Below are positions 1 through 5,086 of a stretch of DNA of 5,086 bases, piece by piece; positions within the stretch are counted from its first letter, which is position 1; every line of letters begins with the position of its first letter. A model generated the notes under the pieces. The model saw nothing but the letters and a program-made list of their open reading frames with translations. It was not told where the DNA came from and ran no database searches. A program made the translations under genes and the position numbers. Location: the NCBI GenBank assembly GCA_903879825.1, contig CAIRND010000314.1, positions 1 to 5,086 of the forward strand. Direction: 5' to 3'. Origin of the DNA: an uncultured Geobacteraceae bacterium. Lineage in GTDB: Bacteria; Desulfobacterota; Desulfuromonadia; Geobacterales; Pseudopelobacteraceae.

Positions 1-561
1 ACCCTGAACAATACCAAACAGTGCCTGACCGTTGTCAGTCATGGCATTCTGGCACTCTTTCAGCCAGCGTATAGTCTTTTTAGTCGATTTTTCTGCATAC
101 GATCTATCACACGGGTAGGGAATGCACTCATCGAAAGCCATAATAATATCGGCACCCAGATCCTGCTGGATACGGGTAGCCGTTGCCGGGTCGAGGTATA
201 TTTCAGCACCGGTGATCTCATGTTTAAAAAAAACACCTTCCTCAGTGATGCGTTTGTTGGGGAGTGAAAAGACTTGAAACCCACCGGAGTCGGTCAAAAT
301 TGGCTTGTTCCACGCCATGAATTTGTGCAGTCCACCGGCCTTTTTTACCAGACCCTCTCCCGGTTGCAGATGCAGGTGATAGGTGTTGGAGAGGATAATT
401 TGAGAACCTGTATCATGAATTTGTGCGGGAGTAAGCGGCTTCATGGCACCATGAGTCGCTACCGGCATAAAAATGGGGGTCTGAATCTCACCGTGCGCAG
501 TTGTAACTACGCCAAGGCGCGCTGAACATCCGGGGTCTTTTTTAAGAAGCTTGAATTCCAT
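1..561 (-). CDS. tgt: tRNA-guanine transglycosylase (queuosine biosynthesis), N-terminal half
   Basis: The 187 codons seen encode the N-terminal half of bacterial TGT (full length about 370-380 residues); the rest lies beyond the left edge. TGT exchanges the guanine at wobble position 34 of GUN-anticodon tRNAs for preQ1 in the cytoplasm, during queuosine synthesis. Visible motifs are F-M-P-V-A-T-H-G-A-M-K near residues 31-41, S-N-T-Y-H-L at 58-63, T-D-S-G-G-F-Q at 90-96 with the active-site Asp91, and the base-binding segment M-A-F-D-E-C-I-P-Y-P at 141-150. It closes on G-I-V-Q-G at the edge. The second catalytic Asp and the zinc site (Cys-x-Cys-x2-Cys...His) should lie in the missing part. 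The start at ATG 561 is supported by GGAG five nucleotides upstream and by family alignment (MEFKLLKKDPGCSARLG). The gene is divergent from the sdh operon. No frameshift is seen. Confidence 0.96.
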   Translation of the reverse strand, partial: MEFKLLKKDPGCSARLGVVTTAHGEIQTPIFMPVATHGAMKPLTPAQIHDTGSQIILSNTYHLHLQPGEGLVKKAGGLHKFMAWNKPILTDSGGFQVFSLPNKRITEEGVFFKHEITGAEIYLDPATATRIQQDLGADIIMAFDECIPYPCDRSYAEKSTKKTIRWLKECQNAMTDNGQALFGIVQG

Positions 562-591
562 GAAATCTCCAAAACATCGAACTATGAATAC

Positions 592-597
592 AGTATA
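592..597 (-). promoter_or_regulatory. possible -10 element of tgt promoter
   Basis: On the minus strand TATACT (597 down to 592) matches the sigma-70 -10 consensus at five of six positions and lies about 30 nt upstream of the tgt start. The -35 region at 17 nt spacing (615-620, TAAGAC) matches poorly, so the call is tentative. Confidence 0.35.
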
Positions 598-617
598 AGT
601 GAATTAACTTTGACGTC

Positions 618-727
618 TTAGTATCAGAATGGGAACGATAATGCAATTTGTGAGTGTCTGCGCTGTGTTAAATATGATCTGTATACACAAAAGAGTTGCA
701 TTTTGTTATAACGATGTTTAGTATCAG
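618..727 (+). repeat. 10-bp direct repeat TTAGTATCAG, two copies 100 bp apart
   Basis: TTAGTATCAG occurs at 618-627 and again at 718-727, with an exact 100-bp offset. The second copy sits at the predicted transcription start of sdhCAB and the first lies in the upstream region shared with tgt. The flanks do not match, so this is a short paired motif, not a duplicated segment. It could be a pair of regulator sites or chance. Confidence 0.4.
684..712 (+). promoter_or_regulatory. probable sigma-70 promoter of the sdhCAB transcript
   Basis: TACACA (684-689, four of six matches to TTGACA) is followed after exactly 17 nt by TATAAC (707-712, five of six matches to TATAAT). The -10 is preceded by TG one base upstream (704-705), making an extended -10. 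Initiation would fall near 719-720, giving about 96 nt before the leader ORF and about 224 nt before sdhC. This is the best rightward promoter I can see in the intergenic region, but it is judged by eye only. Confidence 0.5.
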
Positions 728-801
728 CGCGGTTTCATCCTCAGAACATTTACATTAGTACACCACCAACTTTGATCACCGTATGCACATATCACTCAAT
801 C

Positions 802-808
802 AAGGAGG
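802..808 (+). promoter_or_regulatory. perfect Shine-Dalgarno AAGGAGG for the leader ORF
   Basis: AAGGAGG lies seven nucleotides before ATG 816, an ideal spacing. It is a better match to the 16S anti-Shine-Dalgarno than the sites of the downstream sdh genes. It does not serve sdhC, which begins 135 nt further on with its own site. Confidence 0.75.
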
Positions 809-815
809 TTTACGA

Positions 816-866
816 ATGAAAGTTGTCTCCAAATTTTGTTGGCGCGGTCCACCGGAACACAATTAA
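816..866 (+). CDS. 16-residue leader peptide ORF upstream of sdhC
   Basis: ATG 816 to TAA 864-866 encodes MKVVSKFCWRGPPEHN. The case for translation is the perfect AAGGAGG at 7-nt spacing plus a position inside the probable sdhCAB 5' leader; the ORF ends 77 nt before sdhC. It has no signal peptide or membrane segment and I recognise no family. The block F7-C8-W9-R10-G11-P12-P13-E14 is notable: Pro-Pro before Glu is a known EF-P-dependent slow site, and Arg-Gly-Pro-Pro recalls the Arg-Ala-Gly-Pro end of SecM and the Arg-Ala-Pro-Pro arrest motifs. A regulatory leader peptide is therefore plausible, by inference only. The alternatives are a remnant of a lost gene start or a fortuitous ORF. It is out of frame with sdhC and so cannot be an N-terminal extension. 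Confidence 0.5.
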   Translation: MKVVSKFCWRGPPEHN

Positions 867-901
867 CCTGCTCTCCATGTTTTCTCACCGTTTCAAAGAA
901 A

Positions 902-914
902 TTCACTTTGTGAA
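902..914. repeat. 13-bp palindrome TTCAC-TTT-GTGAA before sdhC
   Basis: A perfect 5-bp inverted repeat with a 3-nt centre lies about 30 nt before the sdhC start and between the leader ORF and the sdhC ribosome site. It could be a small RNA hairpin or a dimeric regulator half-site pair. It has no T-tract and is too weak to be a terminator. Confidence 0.35.
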
Positions 915-943
915 GAATAACACTCTAAAAAGGAAGGAATGCT

Positions 944-1633
944 ATGCAACTCACTTCGTCATCCATCGGCAGAAAGATCCTGATGGCGATCACAGGCCAG
1001 GCTATGGTTCTGTTCGCTGTCATACATCTGCTAGGTAACAGCTCCATCTTCGGATGGCTCAACGGCGGTATTAACGCCTATGCCGAACATCTCCACAGTA
1101 TGCCACTACCGATTATCATCGGTTTCCGTCTGGCATTACTGGCCATGGTTTGTGTTCACATCTGGTTTGGTATCCAGCTGACCATTGAAAATCGAGGCGG
1201 ACGTCCTCAGCAGTACGCAGTTAAGTCTACTCAGAAGGCTACTTTTGCCAGTGAGAACATGATCTGGACAGGTGCACTTCTCGGTATGTTCCTGGCGTAC
1301 CATCTGGCTCACTTTACGTTCCAGGTGGTGAATCCAGATACTGCGGCTTTAAAGAATCTTGTACCGCTACACAACGAGATGGTTCCGAATGTTCTGGGAA
1401 TGGTCGTTGCCGGCTTCAAGAATTTCTTTGTATCGTTCATTTATGCCGGTGCAATGATTGCCCTGTTCCTGCATCTTTCTCATGGTATTCAGAGTTTTTT
1501 CCAGACCATGGGTTGGAGCTGCGACAAGAGTCAACCGATTCTTGTTAAATTTGGCACTCTGGTTGCTCTCGGTCTTTTCTTGGGCTATGTTACCATCCCG
1601 CTGACAATTTTTGCCGGCATTCTGAAGGGTTAA
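944..1633 (+). CDS. sdhC: succinate dehydrogenase / fumarate reductase cytochrome b subunit (b558 family)
   Basis: This 229-residue integral membrane subunit anchors SdhA-SdhB to the cytoplasmic face of the inner membrane and exchanges electrons with menaquinone through heme b. It shows about five hydrophobic segments, near residues 13-35, 55-80, 106-128, 160-186 and 200-226. Histidines suited to ligate two hemes are in four of them: H28 (V-I-H-L-L-G-N), H72 (C-V-H-I-W-F-G), H120 or H123 (Y-H-L-A-H-F) and H177 or H180 (H-L-S-H-G-I-Q-S). This single-polypeptide, five-helix, di-heme pattern is that of the Wolinella FrdC / Bacillus SdhC b558 family, not the SdhC+SdhD type. ATG 944 follows AAGGA at 934-938 with 5-nt spacing. 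The protein has the usual family length and is the first gene of the operon; frdC is an equally valid name. Confidence 0.95.
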   Translation: MQLTSSSIGRKILMAITGQAMVLFAVIHLLGNSSIFGWLNGGINAYAEHLHSMPLPIIIGFRLALLAMVCVHIWFGIQLTIENRGGRPQQYAVKSTQKATFASENMIWTGALLGMFLAYHLAHFTFQVVNPDTAALKNLVPLHNEMVPNVLGMVVAGFKNFFVSFIYAGAMIALFLHLSHGIQSFFQTMGWSCDKSQPILVKFGTLVALGLFLGYVTIPLTIFAGILKG

Positions 1634-1643
1634 GGGGGTTATT

Positions 1644-3557
1644 GTGATACTTGATGGAAAATGTCCAACTGGACCTATTGAACAAACCTGGGACAAGCAC
1701 CGCTTTGATCTGAAGCTGGTCAATCCTGCAAATAAACGTAAGTATAAAGTAATTGTTGTCGGTACCGGTCTGGCCGGTGGCGCTGCCGCTGCATCACTTG
1801 GTGAACTTGGCTACAACGTACAGGCGTTCTGTTATCAGGACAGCCCTCGTCGTGCCCATTCCATCGCAGCTCAGGGTGGCATCAATGCCGCCAAAAACTA
1901 TCCGAATGACGGCGATTCCATCTACCGTCTTTTTTATGACACCATCAAGGGCGGAGATTTCCGTGCCCGTGAAGCAGACGTATGGCGTCTTGCTCAGGTG
2001 TCTAACAACATCATCGACCAGTGCGTAGCACAGGGTGTTCCCTTTGGCCGCGACTATGCCGGATATCTTGATAACCGCTCTTTTGGCGGCGCTCAGGTTT
2101 CCCGTACGTTCTTCGCTCGTGGTCAGACCGGCCAGCAGCTCCTGCTGGGTGCCTACTCTGCACTATCCCGCCAGATTAAGGCCGGTACTGTACAGATGTA
2201 TGATCGCCGCGAAATGCTTGACCTGGTTGTTGTTGATGGTGTCGCACGCGGTATCACCGTGCGCAACCTGGTAACCGGTGAGATGGAAAGCTATGCCGCT
2301 GATGCTGTCTGCCTCGCGACAGGCGGTTACGTCAATGTATTTTATCTCTCCACAAATGCTATGGGCTGCTCAGTTACCGCTAACTGGAAAGCACACAAAA
2401 AAGGCGCATTCTTCGCGAACCCTTGTTACACCCAGATTCACCCAACCTGCATTCCGCAGGCAGGTGACTACCAGTCCAAGCTGACTCTGATGTCTGAATC
2501 ACTCAGAAATGATGGTCGCGTATGGGTTCCCAAGAAAAAAGCAGATTGCGGCAAACATCCATCAGAAATAGCTGAAGATGACCGTGATTATTACCTCGAA
2601 CGCAAGTATCCATCCTACGGCAATCTGGCACCGCGTGATATCGCATCCCGCGCAGCTAAAGAGCAATGTGATGATGGTCGTGGCGTCGGTCCTGGTGGAC
2701 GCGGCGTGTACCTTGACTTTGAGGATTCCATCAAACGACTCGGTGAAGATACCATCCGTGAACGTTACGGCAACCTTTTTGAAATGTACGAAAAAATTAC
2801 TGATGAGAATGGCTACAAACGCCCGATGCGTATGTATCCGGCCCCGCATTACTCTATGGGCGGTCTGTGGGTCGATTACAACCTGATGAGCAATATCCCC
2901 GGCCTGTTCGTGCTGGGCGAGGCTAACTTCTCCGTTCACGGTGCCAACCGTCTTGGTGCTTCAGCACTGATGCAGGGTCTGGCTGACGGCTATTTCGTCA
3001 TCCCGTACACAATCGGTGGCTATCTGGCAACTGTTAAGCCTGGTCAGGTCAAAGCTGACCACGAAGAGTTCAAAAAGTCTACCGAAGATGTTACGGCAGA
3101 GCAGAATAAGTATCTTGCTATCAACGGTAAAAAGACAGTTTTCGAATTCATGCGTGAAGTTGGCGGCTTGATGTGGGAAAACTGCGGCATGGCGCGTACC
3201 AAAGAATCTCTCGAAACAAACCTCCAGAAAATTCCTGCCCTGCGTGAAGAATTCTGGAAAAATGTTAAAGTTACCGGCAGCGGCGCAGAACTTAACCAGC
3301 AATTGGAAAATGCGGGTCGCACCGCCGACTTCCTTGAATTCAGCGAACTTCTTTGCCGTGACGCACTGCACCGTAATGAATCCTGCGGTGGACATTTCCG
3401 CTCAGAATATCAGGACGCTGGTGAAGCACAGCGTGACGACGTTAACTTCTGTTACGTTGGTGCGTGGGAATACAAGGGCAACAATAAAACGCCTGAACTG
3501 CATAAAGAACCGCTTAAATTCGACAATGTACATCTCGCCGTAAGGAGTTACAAATAA
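1644..3557 (+). CDS. sdhA: succinate dehydrogenase / fumarate reductase flavoprotein subunit
   Basis: This 637-residue catalytic subunit interconverts succinate and fumarate at the cytoplasmic side of the complex. The FAD Rossmann motif G-T-G-L-A-G-G lies at 40-46. The covalent flavin attachment histidine is H72 in R-A-H-S-I-A-A-Q-G-G. Substrate and catalytic residues appear as H266 (Q-I-H-P-T), R331 in A-P-R-D-I-A-S-R (the proton-shuttle arginine of the family) and H402 (P-H-Y-S-M-G-G). A second FAD segment, G-A-N-R-L-G-A-S-A-L, lies at 433-442. The C-terminal helical and capping part (about 480-637) is complete, with H-R-N-E-S-C-G-G-H-F-R near 576-586. Translation starts at GTG 1644, supported by AAGGGGG at 1632-1638 that overlaps the sdhC stop; the gap is 10 nt. 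No ATG suits the conserved N-terminus better. The length fits the Wolinella-type FrdA group. Sequence alone does not fix the physiological direction. Confidence 0.97.
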   Translation: MILDGKCPTGPIEQTWDKHRFDLKLVNPANKRKYKVIVVGTGLAGGAAAASLGELGYNVQAFCYQDSPRRAHSIAAQGGINAAKNYPNDGDSIYRLFYDTIKGGDFRAREADVWRLAQVSNNIIDQCVAQGVPFGRDYAGYLDNRSFGGAQVSRTFFARGQTGQQLLLGAYSALSRQIKAGTVQMYDRREMLDLVVVDGVARGITVRNLVTGEMESYAADAVCLATGGYVNVFYLSTNAMGCSVTANWKAHKKGAFFANPCYTQIHPTCIPQAGDYQSKLTLMSESLRNDGRVWVPKKKADCGKHPSEIAEDDRDYYLERKYPSYGNLAPRDIASRAAKEQCDDGRGVGPGGRGVYLDFEDSIKRLGEDTIRERYGNLFEMYEKITDENGYKRPMRMYPAPHYSMGGLWVDYNLMSNIPGLFVLGEANFSVHGANRLGASALMQGLADGYFVIPYTIGGYLATVKPGQVKADHEEFKKSTEDVTAEQNKYLAINGKKTVFEFMREVGGLMWENCGMARTKESLETNLQKIPALREEFWKNVKVTGSGAELNQQLENAGRTADFLEFSELLCRDALHRNESCGGHFRSEYQDAGEAQRDDVNFCYVGAWEYKGNNKTPELHKEPLKFDNVHLAVRSYK

Positions 3558-4315
3558 TGAGCGATCACAAGACCATGACATTGACACTGATCGTGTGGCG
3601 CCAGAAGAAAGCCAACGATCCTGGTAAATTCGAAACATATACTGCGAAAAATATTACCGAGCACCACTCCTTTCTGGAGATGCTTGACTGCGTTAACGAA
3701 GATCTGATCCACACCGGAAAAGATCCAATCGTTTTCGATCACGACTGTCGTGAAGGAATCTGCGGCATGTGTTCACAGGTCATCAACGGCGCACCGCACG
3801 GCGGACAGGATCGTACCACCGTCTGTCAGCTGCACATGCGTAAATTCAAGGATGGTGATACCATCTATATCGAACCGTGGAGAGCCCGTGCATTCCCGAT
3901 TATCCGCGACCTTATTGTTGATCGCTCCGCTCTGGACAAGATCATTCAGGCCGGTGGTTACACCTCGTGCCATACCGGTGGTGTTGCTGACGGTAACGCG
4001 ATACTGATTCCTAAACCGGTAGCCGATGAGGCAATGGACGCAGCTGAATGTGTTGGTTGCGGTGCCTGCGTCGCTGGATGCCCGAACGGTTCAGCTATGT
4101 TGTTCACCGGTGCCAAAGTATCTCAGCTGGCAATATTGCCACAGGGTAAAGGTGAAGCGGCAGCTCGTGTTAAAAACATGACTGAAACCATGAAAGAATG
4201 CGGTTTTGGGAATTGTTCTAATCATTATGAGTGCATGGCAGCCTGTCCGAAAGGGATAAACGTCAAGTTTATCGCCAGAATGAATCGCGAGTTTATCAAG
4301 TCTTTAATTGCCTGA
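3557..4315 (+). CDS. sdhB: succinate dehydrogenase / fumarate reductase iron-sulfur subunit
   Basis: This 252-residue electron-transfer subunit links FAD in SdhA to the hemes of SdhC. The N-terminal plant-type ferredoxin domain binds [2Fe-2S] through C64, C69 and C72 (D-C-R-E-G-I-C-G-M-C) and C90. The C-terminal domain carries C165-x2-C168-x2-C171-x3-C175-P and C220-x5-C226-x3-C230-P. By family precedent C165, C168, C171 and C230 hold [4Fe-4S], while C175, C220 and C226 hold [3Fe-4S]. All ligands are present. ATG 3557 shares its A with the last base of the sdhA stop (TAATG), so the two are probably translationally coupled. AAGGAG at 3542-3547 lies within the sdhA 3' end with 9-nt spacing. It is the last gene before the terminator at 4344. 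The extra cysteines C138 and C215 are not assigned. Confidence 0.97.
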   Translation: MSDHKTMTLTLIVWRQKKANDPGKFETYTAKNITEHHSFLEMLDCVNEDLIHTGKDPIVFDHDCREGICGMCSQVINGAPHGGQDRTTVCQLHMRKFKDGDTIYIEPWRARAFPIIRDLIVDRSALDKIIQAGGYTSCHTGGVADGNAILIPKPVADEAMDAAECVGCGACVAGCPNGSAMLFTGAKVSQLAILPQGKGEAAARVKNMTETMKECGFGNCSNHYECMAACPKGINVKFIARMNREFIKSLIA

Positions 4316-4343
4316 TTTTATTGCGCGTTATTTTCTGTACTCT

Positions 4344-4376
4344 CGGGGCAGCCGTTAAGGCTGCCCCGCTTTATTT
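4344..4376 (+). terminator. intrinsic terminator of the sdhCAB operon
   Basis: A perfect 10-bp GC-rich stem is formed by CGGGGCAGCC (4344-4353) and GGCTGCCCCG (4359-4368) around a 5-nt GTTAA loop, followed by the T-rich tail CTTTATTT. It lies 28 nt after the sdhB stop. The next gene's ribosome site begins right at the end of the tail. Confidence 0.9.
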
Positions 4377-4380
4377 GGAG
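4377..4380 (+). promoter_or_regulatory. ribosome binding site GGAG deciding the GTG 4391 start
   Basis: GGAG lies 10 nt upstream of GTG 4391 and directly abuts the terminator tail. The next in-frame candidate, ATG 4412, has only a weak GGA upstream. The GTG start is therefore preferred, though not certain. Confidence 0.5.
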
Positions 4381-4390
4381 CCTGGATACT

Positions 4391-5086
4391 GTGGACCTCG
4401 ATTTTGTTCGCATGGAATATGACATAACAGTCGCTGAAACGGGGCCGTTGATTGCCATGCTTCACGACGCGTTACGTACCTATGAAACGCACTTTAGAGC
4501 CGTATGTTGCCAGACAATTGATGTGGCATGTTCTTTCTGCAGACGAAATGGTGAGTGCCCGTACCGGATAGTGTTTAATCAGGGTTTGTCTTCTGACCCG
4601 GAGATAGTCCGGCTTCATCAAAAACCGTCGTTGCCTTTTTCGTTATATATACGAGATGCAGATAGCAATGTAACCACATGTACTTTAGGGCTTGTTGTTA
4701 TTGGCAGCGCGGTTAATTATGTCGAACTGTTTCATGCAGCCGTGCTTCGCATGGTTGAGTCAGTTCTCACCGCCTTTCTTCCCTGTGCATCGGCATCACT
4801 TCAAACATACAGTCTTGATTATCACGGCGTCCGGCACGACATCTCAGACATCACAACACTACGTGGCAGCGTAATTCTGTTATCCGGGCAGCATGTTTTG
4901 CATAATACTGTTCATTGTGAATCTGTTCTATTATCATTGATCTCACCGTTGCGTCTTCTGACCAATGGATCAATTGCGCATCGTTTTGATTTCCCCTCAT
5001 TTTTTCGATCACAGTTACGGCGTTGTTCCTCTTTGTGTGCCTATTATGGTTCAGGAACATTTGATCTTGATTTTGTACGGCTTTCA
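4391..5086 (+). CDS. Cas6-like RAMP protein (putative CRISPR pre-crRNA endonuclease family), 3' end beyond window
   Basis: An open frame of 232 codons runs without a stop from GTG 4391 to the window end. It resembles the Cas6 / RAMP family (PF10040 type) by recall, not by search. Matching blocks are C47-x2-C50-x5-C56-P-Y-x3-F (residues 47-62), K-P-S-L-P-F-S-L (78-85), a L-G-L-V-V-I-G-S-A strand (99-107) followed by a helix, I-S-P-L-R-L-L-T-N-G (184-193, like the family's T-P-L-R-L-x3-G), and a helix F-x3-L-R-R-x3-L-x3-Y-G (205-220). Cas6 enzymes cleave CRISPR repeat RNA. Here the middle glycine-rich stretch expected around 124-140 is absent (S-V-L-T-A-F-L-P-C-A-S-A-S there), and the C-terminal glycine-rich loop would lie off the edge. 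Catalytic activity is thus unclear. Candidate N-terminal histidines are H25 and H34. No CRISPR array or other cas gene is visible. More ATA, CGA, AGA and TTA codons than in the sdh genes suggest weaker expression. Confidence 0.6.
   Translation, partial: MDLDFVRMEYDITVAETGPLIAMLHDALRTYETHFRAVCCQTIDVACSFCRRNGECPYRIVFNQGLSSDPEIVRLHQKPSLPFSLYIRDADSNVTTCTLGLVVIGSAVNYVELFHAAVLRMVESVLTAFLPCASASLQTYSLDYHGVRHDISDITTLRGSVILLSGQHVLHNTVHCESVLLSLISPLRLLTNGSIAHRFDFPSFFRSQLRRCSSLCAYYGSGTFDLDFVRLS

Larger units (their letters stand above)
562..943. other. divergent tgt / sdhC intergenic and 5' leader region
   Basis: This is 382 bases without a long gene between the two divergent starts, and it is more AT-rich than its neighbours. 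It holds a probable tgt -10, a rightward extended -10 promoter (684-712), a 10-bp direct repeat at 618-627 and 718-727, a short leader ORF with a perfect ribosome site (816-866), and a small palindrome (902-914). I looked for a cyclic-di-GMP (GEMM) riboswitch core, a T-box, a tRNA and an intrinsic terminator here and recognised none. Confidence 0.8.

Noticed and set aside
60..284. 74-residue minus-strand frame within tgt.
   Set aside because: It is out of frame with the recognisable TGT protein, which reads open from 561 to 1 on the same strand.
609..642. TTGACG (610-615) with GATAAT (637-642) as a rightward promoter.
   Set aside because: The spacing is 21 nt, too long for a sigma-70 promoter; the pair at 684-712 fits far better.
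664..689. TGTGT...ACACA inverted arms as a possible CRP/FNR-type operator.
   Set aside because: The arms are only 5 bp with a 16-nt spacer and match neither TGTGA-N6-TCACA nor TTGAT-N4-ATCAA.
562..943. Riboswitch in the long sdhC leader (cyclic-di-GMP riboswitches are frequent in this bacterial group).
   Set aside because: I could not find the conserved GEMM core, tetraloop receptor pattern or an associated terminator; the leader ORF explains the long leader better.
693..952. GAGTTGCAT at 693-701 is the perfect reverse complement of ATGCAACTC at the sdhC start codon (944-952), suggesting start-codon masking.
   Set aside because: The upstream arm lies inside the predicted promoter spacer (before the -10 at 707-712), so it would not be in the RNA from that promoter. 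Nine bases over this distance can also match by chance.
823..1038. 71-residue frame starting at TTG 823 and running into sdhC.
   Set aside because: It overlaps the strongly supported sdhC in another frame, has no ribosome site of its own and resembles nothing; it is a shadow frame.
4851..5060. 69-residue minus-strand frame opposite the 3' gene.
   Set aside because: The plus-strand frame here carries conserved-looking RAMP motifs; the minus frame has no clear ribosome site or recognisable motif.
1..5086. CRISPR array accompanying the Cas6-like gene.
   Set aside because: No set of regularly spaced 25-40-base direct repeats is visible anywhere in the window.

Overview
This window looks like chromosomal DNA from an anaerobically respiring member of the Desulfuromonadia (Geobacter / Desulfuromonas / Pelobacter relatives). 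That is an inference from gene content: a three-gene b558-type succinate dehydrogenase/fumarate reductase operon in the order C-A-B, with a single large di-heme-type cytochrome b subunit and no separate SdhD. Base composition is moderate, with AT-rich intergenic DNA.

Layout. Positions 1-561 (minus strand) hold the first 187 codons of tgt, the queuosine tRNA-guanine transglycosylase; its 3' part lies off the left edge. Positions 562-943 are a divergent intergenic region. It contains a probable tgt promoter, a good extended -10 promoter facing right (684-712), a 100-bp-spaced direct repeat, and a 16-codon leader ORF (816-866) with a perfect Shine-Dalgarno and an Arg-Gly-Pro-Pro-Glu motif resembling ribosome-arrest sequences. 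Positions 944-4315 are the sdhC-sdhA-sdhB operon, with 10-nt and 1-nt-overlap junctions and all key cofactor and catalytic residues present. A strong intrinsic terminator (4344-4376) follows. Only a few bases after it, a further plus-strand gene starts at GTG 4391 and runs open to the window end. It is absent from a simple ATG-to-stop reading because it has no stop here.

The SdhCAB proteins form a membrane-bound complex. SdhA (covalent FAD) interconverts succinate and fumarate, SdhB carries electrons through three Fe-S clusters, and SdhC passes them to or from the menaquinone pool through two hemes b. In Geobacter the homologous complex serves as both fumarate reductase and succinate dehydrogenase.

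The most unusual items are the two that simple annotation would miss. One is the leader ORF in the long 5' region of sdhC, a candidate for translational control of a respiratory operon. The other is the 3' gene, which resembles the Cas6 / RAMP pre-crRNA endonuclease family. It has a C-x2-C-x5-C-P-Y motif and the family's later conserved blocks, but it lacks the expected internal glycine-rich segment and has no CRISPR repeat or other cas gene in view.
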